Assembly (NCBI GenBank): GCA_002314945.1
Contig: DCHV01000100.1
Coordinates: 4,248 to 15,367 of the forward strand
From: Prevotellaceae bacterium UBA1743
GTDB taxonomy: Bacteria; Bacteroidota; Bacteroidia; Bacteroidales; Bacteroidaceae
DNA length: 11,120 bases
Direction: 5' to 3'
Below, piece by piece: positions 1 through 6,184 of this stretch (position 1 is the first letter of the stretch; every line of letters starts with the position of its first letter). Made by a program: the position numbers and the translations under genes. The notes beneath the pieces are model-generated. The model had not been told where the DNA came from and made no database searches. It was given only the letters and a program-made list of their open reading frames with translations.

Positions 1-113
1 ATGTTGGATTTTTAAAATCTTCACTGAAAATCTAACTGAAAATAGTGACTAAAGGACTTGCGAAACATAAAAAACTTATCTCAAATCAATAGTTCGTAAA
101 ATTAAACTACAAG

Positions 114-145
114 TTGCGTGACTCGATTTCTTTGCTAACCTTTGC
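114..145 (+). promoter_or_regulatory. possible Bacteroidota-type promoter before the alpha-galactosidase remnant
   Basis: A TTG at 114-116 lies 20 bases upstream of AACCTTTG (137-144), which differs from the Bacteroidota -7 consensus TAnnTTTG only in its first base. The remnant's ATG follows at 161. CTTTGC occurs twice (130-135 and 140-145). The spacing is right but the -7 element is imperfect, and the gene behind it is broken. Confidence 0.35.
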
Positions 146-160
146 AAAGAAAAGAGAATA

Positions 161-784
161 ATGACAATACATATTCCTGATATGAAACAAGATAAATTGA
201 AAAAAACGTGTGTGGTATTCTTGGGCAGTTTGGATCACGATCTACTGGATGCAGAAACGTACAACTCGTGGGGTGTGGATTACCTGAAGTATGACTGGTG
301 CAGCTACGGCAAGAAGCATGAAACGGAGCCTGATATGCTGATTGTAGGCCGTCTGGGTTGGAGTGCCAACCTGCGTGATACCAACCTGACACCCGATGAA
401 CAGTACACACACATCAGTTTGTGGTGTCTGCTGGCTGCTAATCTGCTGATTGGTTGCGACCTGACAGAAATGGATGACTTTACCCACAATCTGCTCTGCA
501 ACAACGAGGTGATTGCTGTAAACCAGGATGTTTTGGGCGAACAGGCAGCGCAAGTGGTGAACCAGGATAGCATACAGGTGTGGATGCGTCAGCTCTCGGA
601 CGGCACACACGCTGTGGGCATCTTCAATCTCAATGATACGGATGTCAATGTTTACTTTGCTAAATATCTGCCCATACTGGGGCTGAAAAATACTCAGTAT
701 CGCGATTTGTGGCGTCAGGAAGATATTAGTGATACGAATTTCTTTATCCCCTCGCACGGCGTGAAACTGCTAAAAGTGAGGTAG
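161..784 (+). pseudogene. GH27 alpha-galactosidase remnant, 5'-truncated and internally deleted
   Basis: This 207-codon frame resembles the C-terminal half of glycoside hydrolase family 27 alpha-galactosidases, which remove terminal alpha-galactosyl groups and usually exceed 380 residues. Similarity starts near residue 16 (TC..FLGS). It includes YLKYDWC with the presumed nucleophile Asp45, then jumps at about residue 56 from SYGKKHETE straight to PDMLIVG. In intact enzymes these two blocks are separated by roughly 80-90 residues holding the WR..D.D segment with the acid/base Asp, and that segment is missing here. The rest is intact: NQDVLG near 121-126 and the C-terminal beta domain to the stop. 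The first 15 codons resemble nothing I recognise, and bases 1-160 encode no N-terminal barrel half in any frame. I infer a non-catalytic relic from two deletions or a recombination. The joins keep frame, so a short protein could still be made. Confidence 0.8.
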
Positions 785-841
785 TTGTAGGTTACATAGT
801 GGAGTTATTAAAATTTTGACTATCCCTCGATGACCCGTTTG

Positions 842-1001
842 GTCATTATGGTCATTAGTCATTTGTCATTAAGGATTTCGGATGTCGCCGATTTCCGCCA
901 AAGTAAATAGATATATTTATATATAAATATATCTATTTACTTTGAGCTCAAAAACGCATTTCATTTTCGCTTAATGACTAATGACTAATGACCATAATGA
1001 C
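842..1001. repeat. MITE-like nested inverted repeat, 32-nt arms
   Basis: The left arm (842-873) and right arm (970-1001) are reverse complements with one mismatch in 32 bases. Both arms consist of repeated ATGACTA/ATGACAA heptamers. They flank a central AT-rich palindrome at 899-944. The unit is 160 bp, has no coding capacity, and shows no clear target-site duplication at its edges. It could be a miniature transposable element, a dispersed intergenic palindromic repeat, or a strong cruciform or RNA hairpin downstream of the remnant gene. Confidence 0.7.
899..944. repeat. 46-bp perfect palindrome
   Basis: Bases 899-921 are the exact reverse complement of 922-944, with no spacer and no mismatch, starting CAAAGTAAATAG and ending CTATTTACTTTG. 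Almost all bases are A or T, with a TATA-rich centre. It sits near the middle of the inverted repeat 842-1001. Perfect long palindromes without a loop are unstable in many genomes, so retention suggests recent origin or function. Confidence 0.9.
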
Positions 1002-1092
1002 AACATCACGATGGCTTTTTGGGCTTACCTGGGGAAAATGGTGTGAAGATGTGATTGGACTTTTTTTGATTTCGACAAAAACATAAAAAACC

Positions 1093-1214
1093 CCTTTATG
1101 GACTTCTTCTATAGAATCATCTGCGACGATTCCGCATCTATCTGCTTCCAAAAATCCTTGTGAACCAGTTCACAGATATTTTTGAAAACAGCTATCTGCC
1201 GAAGTCCACAAAGG
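1093..1214. repeat. second nested inverted repeat
   Basis: The outer arms 1093-1106 (CCTTTATGGACTTC) and 1201-1214 (GAAGTCCACAAAGG) pair at 13 of 14 positions. Inside, CAAAAATCCTTGTGAAC (1149-1165) pairs with GTTCACAGATATTTTTG (1168-1184) over a two-base loop: 14 Watson-Crick pairs, one G-T pair and two mismatches. A direct repeat CTATCTGC occurs at 1138-1145 and 1192-1199. The unit is about 122 bp with no coding potential. It is either a MITE-like element or a folded transcript. Confidence 0.55.
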
Positions 1215-1216
1215 CC

Positions 1217-1339
1217 ATAAACCATCCCCTTCGGGGAATAAACCACAGCTGAGGATTCTGACTCCGAGAAATGTGACAACAAGGATTGGGCAAAGGAAAA
1301 ATGGTTTATTAGCGAGGAACGAGCGATTGGTTTATCGCT
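1217..1339. repeat. four inverted ATAAACCA motifs and a hairpin
   Basis: ATAAACCA occurs at 1217-1224 and 1238-1245, and its reverse complement TGGTTTAT at 1302-1309 and 1328-1335, giving a symmetric two-plus-two arrangement. A CCCC/GGGG hairpin (1226-1236) lies between the first two copies. AGCGAT/ATCGCT (1322-1327 and 1334-1339) forms a hairpin around the last copy. The short motifs could be chance in part. Confidence 0.4.
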
Positions 1340-1378
1340 TTGGGATGGCTTGGTAGATGTGAGTACTTGCTTTTTGTC

Positions 1379-1402
1379 TGTGAGACCGCTTGCGGTTTCA
1401 CA
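1379..1402. other. GC-rich hairpin
   Basis: TGTGAGACCGC (1379-1389) pairs with GCGGTTTCACA (1392-1402) over 11 positions, one of them a G-T pair, with only TT between. As RNA the closing pair would open to give a tetraloop. No T-run follows directly, so it is not a standard terminator. Confidence 0.5.
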
Positions 1403-1447
1403 AGGAAAAAGGAAGGGCTCACAGCTACAGAGGTCTCGCAGAGAACT

Positions 1448-1547
1448 CTAAGGAGGGCCATCGCAAAGTGTTTTTTAGGTTTTTGTCTATGAACAATGAC
1501 TGAACCCACCTAAAGAAAGCCGTCACAAAGTGTTTTTAGGTTTTTGT
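1448..1547. repeat. imperfect 38-nt direct repeat
   Basis: Bases 1448-1486 and 1510-1547 are similar copies starting CTAA(G/A)G and sharing the core CAAAGTGTTTTTAGG followed by TTTTTGT, with one T fewer in the second copy. The copies are offset by about 62 bp. I know no family for them. Confidence 0.6.
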
Positions 1548-1552
1548 TTTTT
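1508..1552 (+). terminator. weak terminator-like stem with T-run
   Basis: ACCTAAA (1508-1514) pairs with TTTAGGT (1535-1541). A small CAC/GTG stem lies inside, and the T-rich tail TTTTGTTTTTT follows. The stem is AT-rich with a wide loop, and no gene obviously ends here, so this is a weak call. Confidence 0.25.
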
Positions 1553-1606
1553 CAACGGGAGAAGACCTCATTTGATCCAAGAATCACACACAAACCTTGC
1601 AGCAAC

Positions 1607-1640
1607 TACTTTGTTACAGAATGGGCGGTAGTTTGTTACA
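1607..1640 (+). promoter_or_regulatory. paired 12-mer repeats, candidate operator
   Basis: TACTTTGTTACA (1607-1618) and TAGTTTGTTACA (1629-1640) differ at one base and start 22 bp apart, about two helical turns. They lie 28-61 bp upstream of the promoter element at 1668. Same-face spacing before a promoter fits binding by a dimeric regulator, but no regulator is identified. Confidence 0.4.
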
Positions 1641-1667
1641 AGTGATACAGGGATGGGAAAATCTGCA

Positions 1668-1676
1668 TACCTTTGC
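1668..1676 (+). promoter_or_regulatory. Bacteroidota -7 element TACCTTTG(C)
   Basis: TACCTTTG is an exact match to TAnnTTTG and is followed by C, as is common. No TTG lies at the expected -33 distance, so it may depend on an activator, for which the paired 12-mers upstream are candidates. Transcription would start near 1679-1683, which is where the first stem of the candidate RNA begins. Confidence 0.6.
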
Positions 1677-1678
1677 AA

Positions 1679-1854
1679 CGCACACATAAGCCAGACATAA
1701 GTCAGCGATAAGGAATACGTTATGGCCACGGTATTCTCCCTGTGTGTGCGCGAAATATCATGTTGAACCCCTGCTGGGTAAAAGCCTAACCTCTTGTCCC
1801 CAAGCCCAGCAGTCGGCCTTTTGAAGAAACAAAGGGCCCCTGAGGGACGAGAGG
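1679..1854 (+). ncRNA. candidate structured RNA with H-type pseudoknot
   Basis: The 5' domain is closed by CGCACACA (1679-1686) with TGTGTGCG (1743-1750), and encloses GAATAC (1713-1718) with GTATTC (1731-1736). The 3' domain has CTGCTGGG (1771-1778) pairing with CCCAGCAG (1805-1812). Within that loop CCTCTTGTCCC (1790-1800) can pair with GGGACGAGAGG (1844-1854) over 11 positions including one G-U, which makes an H-type pseudoknot with loops of about 11, 4 and 31 nt. A small hairpin (1815-1821 with 1831-1838) fits in the last loop. There is no intrinsic terminator after 1854, so this may be a leader of the mutarotase gene or a processed small RNA. It does not match the riboswitch, SRP, RNase P or tmRNA signatures I know. 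A divergent 6S RNA or another Bacteroidales RNA family remains possible. Confidence 0.5.
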
Positions 1855-1885
1855 AATCAAAATGGGAGAGATTTCAGGAAACTTC

Positions 1886-1916
1886 TTGCTCATTTCGGAG
1901 AAAGTGACTACCTTTA
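1886..1916 (+). promoter_or_regulatory. promoter of the mutarotase gene
   Basis: TTG (1886-1888), a 20-bp spacer and TACCTTTA (1909-1916) give a good fit to the Bacteroidota -33/-7 arrangement, with the last base of the -7 element changed from G to A. Transcription from about 1922 would leave a leader of about 25 nt to the ATG at 1947. Confidence 0.5.
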
Positions 1917-1946
1917 CCGCATGTTTTTCAAAACTACAGACGAATT

Positions 1947-2324
1947 ATGGAAGGATATAGACAAAAGGAGTATGGGGTGTCTACAAAGCGCTTCGTGCAG
2001 ACACTGGAGCTGAGTTCAAGTGAAGAGGCTCGTCGTGAGTACATCAAGTGGCATTCTGCCGAGTACAGTTGGAAAGAGATTCGTGACGGCATACGCGAGG
2101 TGGGTATCCTGGAGATGGAGATTTACATCCTGGGCAATACCTTGGTGATGATTGTGGATGCTCCATTGGACTTCGACTGGGATGCGTCTATGGCTCGCCT
2201 TGCCACACTGCCTCGTCAGGCGGAATGGGAAGCTTTTGTCAGTCAGTTCCAGGGCTGTGATGCCAATGCCACAAGCGATGAGAAGTGGCAGATGATGGAA
2301 CGTATGTTCTATCTGTACGAATAG
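1947..2324 (+). CDS. L-rhamnose mutarotase family protein (RhaM/DUF718)
   Basis: This is a 125-residue member of the family that interconverts alpha and beta anomers of L-rhamnose or related 6-deoxysugars in the cytoplasm. Family features are visible in order: the opening KRFVQTLEL strand, Y32 followed four residues later by H36 (the Y...H pair seen in E. coli RhaM), W42, E-I-Y60 in the central strand, W94, and the closing R-M-F-Y-L strand at 119-123. E. coli RhaM is 104 residues. The ATG at 1947 gives an N-terminal extension. GTG at 1977 gives 115 residues, closer to the family, and has AAAGGAG (1963-1969) seven bases before it. No rhamnose or fucose catabolic genes flank it, so the true substrate is uncertain. 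It converges on polA with 22 bp between the stops. The only neighbouring sugar gene is the dead alpha-galactosidase. Confidence 0.82.
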   Translation: MEGYRQKEYGVSTKRFVQTLELSSSEEARREYIKWHSAEYSWKEIRDGIREVGILEMEIYILGNTLVMIVDAPLDFDWDASMARLATLPRQAEWEAFVSQFQGCDANATSDEKWQMMERMFYLYE

Positions 2325-2346
2325 CAGGAAGAGGCTGTAGGCCTGT

Positions 2347-5121
2347 TCAATGGGCCTCCAACCAATTCTGTCCCCATCCGCAATCGGCAATCAGGGGAAC
2401 GAGTAGCGTGCAGGCGTTCTCCATCTCGTGGATGACCAGTTGTTCCAACTGCTCCTTTTCCTCGGGTACAACGCTGAAGTTGAGTTCGTCGTGTACCTGC
2501 AGAATCATCTTGCTCTTCATGTGTCTCTCCTTCATCTTCTGGCAGATGCGTATCATGGCTATCTTGATGATGTCGGCGGCACTTCCCTGGATAGGTGCAT
2601 TGATGGCATTGCGTTCGGCATATCCTCGTACGATGGCATTGTGGCTGTTGATGTCGGGGAGATAGCATCTGCGATGGAAGATGGTTTCGGTATATCCCTT
2701 CTCACGTGCCATTTCGATGCTTCGTGTCATGTAGTCCTTTACTCCTGGGTATGTAGCGAAATATTCGTCGATGAGGCTCTTTGCTTCTGTCCTGCTCACT
2801 CCCATCCGTTCTGCCAATCCAAAGGCGCTGATGCCATAGATAATACCGAAATTGGCGGTTTTTGCCTTCCTGCGTTCTGTACTGCTGACCTCGGATAGGC
2901 TTTTTTTGAATATTTTGGCCGCTGTGGCTGCATGAATGTCGTGTCCCTGTACAAATGCTTCAATCAGGCTGCTATCGCCGCTCAGATGGGCCATTATGCG
3001 TAATTCTATCTGGCTGTAGTCGGCACTGAAGAACAATTGCCCTGTCTCGGGGATAAAAGCCTTTCTCACTTCCTTACCCTGTTCGTCTCTGACGGGAATG
3101 TTCTGCAGATTGGGGTTGCTGCTGCTCAGGCGTCCCGTGGCTGTGACGGTTTGGTTGAAGGAGGTGTGGATAAGTCCTGTACGTGGATTCACCAGTTGGG
3201 GTAGGGCATCGATATAGGTGCTCAGTAGTTTTTTCAATCCTCTGTACTCCAGAATCTTCTCAACGATAGGGTGTTTCCCCTTCAAACCTTCCAGGATTTC
3301 CTCGCTTGTGACGTATTGCCCTGTCTTGGTCTTTTTGGCTTTGGTCATGAGCTGGAGCCTGTCGAAAAGTATTTCTCCCACTTGTTTGGGCGAGGAGATG
3401 TTGAAGTTCATCCCTGCCATCTGATGTATCTCTTGTTCCATCCGATTCATTTCTTCGGTGAAGAGGATGGAGGTATCGCGGAGGGAATCCTTGTCTATGT
3501 TCACCCCATTCCGCTCTATACATGCCAGCACCGGCATGAGTGGCATCTCGATGTCTCTGAACAAGGGGCCATACCCTTCCTCGTCTATCTGTTTCTGGAA
3601 CAAGTGATAGAGCCTCAGTGTGATGTCGGCATCCTCGCAAGCATAGACATACACGTCGCGAGGATCCAATTCGGCCATGGATTTCTGGTTCTTTCCTTTG
3701 CCTATGAGTTCTTCGATATGTATCGTCTGATAGTGTAGGTATGCTTCGGCCAGATAATCCATTCCATGCCGCATCTCGGGGTGCAGCAGGTAGTGGGCAA
3801 TCATGGTGTCGAACATGGTACCTTTCAACTCAATTCCGTAATTCAGAAGGACTTGCAGATCGTATTTCAGATTCTGACCGATTTTCAGGATATCGGGATT
3901 CTCATAGACGCACCTCAGTTCGTCCACCACTTCCTGGCTCCGGCATGGAACGTACCATGCCTCCCCTTCGCGTATGCTGAAACTAAGTCCGACCAATTCT
4001 GCATTGATGGCTTCTGTACTGGTTGTTTCTGTGTCCATGCAAACCTCCTTTGCACCGAGGAGTGTCCGAACCAATTCCTTGCGTTGCTCCTCTGTCTCTA
4101 CCAGAGTATAGGATGGATTGAGGGTGTGGACAGAATCAAGTCCATTTGTTTCTTCGAAAGTAAAGAGGTCCGTTGGCGCGTCCGTTTCCTCGCTTCCAAA
4201 CCCCTCGAACAAGTCTCCTTGCACGGCCATTTTTTTCTGAGGCATCTTGGGGCTTGCTTCCTGCTTGCGACGCATCAATGTCTTGAATTCCAGTTCCTCG
4301 AACAAGCCTTGTAGTGCGGCAGCATCTGGCTCCACTCGCTCCAGTTCCTTCATATCCAATTGGATAGGTACATCCAGCCGTATTGTTGCCAACCATTTGC
4401 TTTTGCGGATGATATCCTGGTTGACTTCTACCTTATCCTTTCTGGCGCCTTTCAGTTTGTCCGTGTTTTCAAGCAGATTCTCGATGCTTCCAAATTCCTG
4501 TACAAGGCTGATTGCCGTCTTTTCGCCTACACCGGGACAGCCGGGAATATTGTCGGACGCATCCCCCATCAATCCCAGGATATCAATGACTTGCAGCGGA
4601 TCAGTAATTCCCCATTTGCGCATCACTTCTTCGGGACCTAAAATCTCGGCTTCCTGTTTCCCCAGTGCAGGTCGGTACATCCTCACATGCGAGGTGACCA
4701 ATTGCCCATAGTCCTTGTCGGGGGTCATCATATAGGTCTCTATTCCTGCTTCGTCAGCTTGTCTGGATAGCGTGCCAATGACATCGTCTGCCTCAAACCC
4801 TTTCACCTCGAGAATGGGGATCCGATATGCCTGCAAGAGCCGTTTGATATAAGGTACGGCAAAACGTATCGCCTCTGGTGTTTCCTCTCTCTGTGCCTTG
4901 TACTCGGGGTATGCCTCGTGTCTGAAGGTAGGGCCCTGAGGATCGAACGCCACTCCAATGTGCGTAGGTTGTTCCTTGGTGAGTACTTCTTCCAATGTAT
5001 TGGTAAACCCAAGGATGGCAGATGTGTTTTCGCCTCGTGAATTGATTCTGGGGCTTTTGATAAATGCATAGTAGCCCCTGTAAATGAGAGCGTATGCGTC
5101 CAGAAGATATAGTTTCGGCAT
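2347..5121 (-). CDS. polA: DNA polymerase I
   Basis: This 924-residue family A polymerase fills gaps in excision repair and removes Okazaki primers. Three domains are intact. The 5'-nuclease domain (about 1-290) has D8, EADD 110-113, DKDYG 135-139 and the helix-hairpin-helix region GDASDNIPG 186-194. The 3'-5' proofreading domain (about 335-510) has D363-T-E365, NLKYD 417-421 and Y493...D497, so all four metal ligands of E. coli Pol I have counterparts. The polymerase domain has motif A DYSQIELR 701-708, the O-helix with R750, K754, F758 and Y762, and motif C VHDE 876-879. Length and ends match the family (E. coli 928 residues). The ATG at 5121 gives the expected MPKLYLLDA start. A weak minus-strand TAATTTTA (5142-5149) could be its -7 element. 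The gene is divergent from the prenyl synthase and convergent with the mutarotase. Its partner in nucleotide excision repair, uvrC, is in the same window but a separate unit. Confidence 0.98.
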   Translation of the reverse strand: MPKLYLLDAYALIYRGYYAFIKSPRINSRGENTSAILGFTNTLEEVLTKEQPTHIGVAFDPQGPTFRHEAYPEYKAQREETPEAIRFAVPYIKRLLQAYRIPILEVKGFEADDVIGTLSRQADEAGIETYMMTPDKDYGQLVTSHVRMYRPALGKQEAEILGPEEVMRKWGITDPLQVIDILGLMGDASDNIPGCPGVGEKTAISLVQEFGSIENLLENTDKLKGARKDKVEVNQDIIRKSKWLATIRLDVPIQLDMKELERVEPDAAALQGLFEELEFKTLMRRKQEASPKMPQKKMAVQGDLFEGFGSEETDAPTDLFTFEETNGLDSVHTLNPSYTLVETEEQRKELVRTLLGAKEVCMDTETTSTEAINAELVGLSFSIREGEAWYVPCRSQEVVDELRCVYENPDILKIGQNLKYDLQVLLNYGIELKGTMFDTMIAHYLLHPEMRHGMDYLAEAYLHYQTIHIEELIGKGKNQKSMAELDPRDVYVYACEDADITLRLYHLFQKQIDEEGYGPLFRDIEMPLMPVLACIERNGVNIDKDSLRDTSILFTEEMNRMEQEIHQMAGMNFNISSPKQVGEILFDRLQLMTKAKKTKTGQYVTSEEILEGLKGKHPIVEKILEYRGLKKLLSTYIDALPQLVNPRTGLIHTSFNQTVTATGRLSSSNPNLQNIPVRDEQGKEVRKAFIPETGQLFFSADYSQIELRIMAHLSGDSSLIEAFVQGHDIHAATAAKIFKKSLSEVSSTERRKAKTANFGIIYGISAFGLAERMGVSRTEAKSLIDEYFATYPGVKDYMTRSIEMAREKGYTETIFHRRCYLPDINSHNAIVRGYAERNAINAPIQGSAADIIKIAMIRICQKMKERHMKSKMILQVHDELNFSVVPEEKEQLEQLVIHEMENACTLLVPLIADCGWGQNWLEAH

Positions 5122-5182
5122 CGTTTGTCTGTTTTTGTGTGTAAAATTAGGGAAAAATCACGAATTGGTCATCTTTTTTGTG

Positions 5183-5190
5183 TAATTTTG
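5183..5190 (+). promoter_or_regulatory. -7 element of the prenyl synthase gene
   Basis: TAATTTTG followed by C is an exact TAnnTTTG match, 19 bases before the GTG start at 5210. A TTG at 5165-5167 is only 15 bp upstream, shorter than the usual 19-21, so the -33 element is unclear. The 88-bp region is shared with the divergent polA start. Confidence 0.6.
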
Positions 5191-5209
5191 CATACCAAAA
5201 AACTTTTTT

Positions 5210-6184
5210 GTGGATTACATAGCCGAAATACAAGCTCCGATTGCCGAAGAACTTGCTACGTACGAAAGCCTGTTCCAACAATCTCTGCAGCATGACAATC
5301 CTTTGCTGCAGAAAGTGCTTACTCATTTGTCTCAACATTCTGGAAAGAGAATGCGCCCCATGTTGGTGCTACTCTCTGCGAAATATGTAGGAAATGTGAA
5401 TCCGAGTGTCTATCAGGTGGCACTTGCGCTTGAATTCCTTCATACGGCTTCTCTGGTGCATGATGATGTGGTAGATGAGAGTGACAGAAGAAGAAACCAG
5501 CCTTCCGTAAACGCAAGCTTCGGAAACAAAGTGGCTGTTTTGTCGGGGGATTTCCTCCTGAGTAAAGCTCTACAATATGCAGCGGCTACTCAATCCACTC
5601 AGTTCTTTTCGCTCGTCTCTCAATTGGGACAGAGTTTAGCGGATGGTGAACTCCTCCAGTTGTCAAATACTTTTACTGACAAATATGACGAATCTGCCTA
5701 TTTCGATGTGATTCGTCACAAGACGGCTTCCCTATTTTCTCTGGCTGCTCAGGGTGGGGCGTTGATGGCTGATGCTACTCCCGAAGATGTGGAGAGGATG
5801 CGCAGATTCGGACAATTGTTGGGTATGAGCTTCCAGGTACGCGATGATATTTTCGACTACGACAATTCGCACGATGTGGGCAAACCTACAGGAAATGACA
5901 TGAAGGAAGGCAAATTGACATTGCCTGTCCTATATGCTCTACGCAAACATCCTGATGAAGATATGATGCTGAAAGCGAGCCATGTAAGGGCTATGACGGC
6001 TACTCAGGAGGAAATAGATGACCTCGTAAGATTCACCATTGAACAAGGAGGTATCGAATATGCATCCTGGCAGATGAGCGAATTTCGCATGATGGCCAAC
6101 GGCCTGATTGAAGAAAAAAAGGATTCTGCTGTGGCAGAATCCCTTCGATTGTATGTGGATTACGTGAGCAATCGTCCTTACTGA
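5210..6184 (+). CDS. long-chain trans-polyprenyl diphosphate synthase
   Basis: This 324-residue all-helical prenyltransferase extends an allylic diphosphate by adding isopentenyl diphosphate units. GKRMRP (45-50) is the IPP-binding segment. The first Asp-rich motif is DDVVD (85-89) and the second is DDIFD (212-216), with the typical KPTGND (225-230) and EGKLTLP after it. Residues just before the first motif (T79, A80, S81) are small, which is typical of long-chain enzymes rather than of farnesyl or geranylgeranyl synthases. In an organism of this type the product is probably the menaquinone side chain; the exact chain length cannot be read from sequence. The start is GTG at 5210, placed 20 bases after the -7 element. 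The last seven bases overlap the end of the convergent lipoprotein gene, and codons near 302-308 double as the minus-strand terminator of that gene. Confidence 0.93.
   Translation: MDYIAEIQAPIAEELATYESLFQQSLQHDNPLLQKVLTHLSQHSGKRMRPMLVLLSAKYVGNVNPSVYQVALALEFLHTASLVHDDVVDESDRRRNQPSVNASFGNKVAVLSGDFLLSKALQYAAATQSTQFFSLVSQLGQSLADGELLQLSNTFTDKYDESAYFDVIRHKTASLFSLAAQGGALMADATPEDVERMRRFGQLLGMSFQVRDDIFDYDNSHDVGKPTGNDMKEGKLTLPVLYALRKHPDEDMMLKASHVRAMTATQEEIDDLVRFTIEQGGIEYASWQMSEFRMMANGLIEEKKDSAVAESLRLYVDYVSNRPY
6114..6143 (-). terminator. intrinsic terminator of the OmpA-like gene, inside the opposing CDS
   Basis: Read on the minus strand, GGATTCTGC (6142-6134) and GCAGAATCC (6129-6121) form a perfect 9-bp stem with a 4-nt loop, followed at once by seven T (6120-6114) and then CTTC. 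It lies 35-64 bases past the lipoprotein stop codon. On the plus strand no T-run follows, so it should act only on minus-strand transcripts. Confidence 0.85.

Larger units (their letters stand above)
785..1667. other. gene-free stretch rich in inverted and direct repeats
   Basis: I find no protein gene here that I can defend. The stretch holds two nested inverted-repeat structures (842-1001 and 1093-1214), a set of inverted ATAAACCA motifs (1217-1335), hairpins at 1322-1339 and 1379-1402, an imperfect 38-nt direct repeat (1448-1547) and a pair of 12-mers (1607-1640). Together with the decayed alpha-galactosidase before it, this looks like a zone of past rearrangement or small non-autonomous elements. 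That is inference. Confidence 0.6.

Noticed and set aside
1309..1509. 66-codon minus-strand open frame in the repeat-rich gap
   Set aside because: It runs through the hairpin at 1379-1402 and one copy of the direct repeat, resembles no known family, and has no convincing promoter.
1679..1854. Known riboswitch, SRP RNA, RNase P RNA or tmRNA
   Set aside because: None of the core signatures I know for TPP, cobalamin, SRP, RNase P or tmRNA is present on either strand; kept as an unassigned RNA candidate.
2325..2357. Bidirectional terminator between the mutarotase and polA
   Set aside because: Only a 5-bp AGGCC/GGCCT stem with a 9-nt loop and no T-run on either strand.
2703..2708. A second CACGTG as a possible parS
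   Set aside because: The flanks read CT-CACGTG-CC rather than the GTTT/AAAC arms, and it lies in conserved polA coding sequence.
2285..4711. Several long plus-strand open frames opposite polA
   Set aside because: They are antisense shadows of an intact, strongly conserved polA and show no family resemblance.
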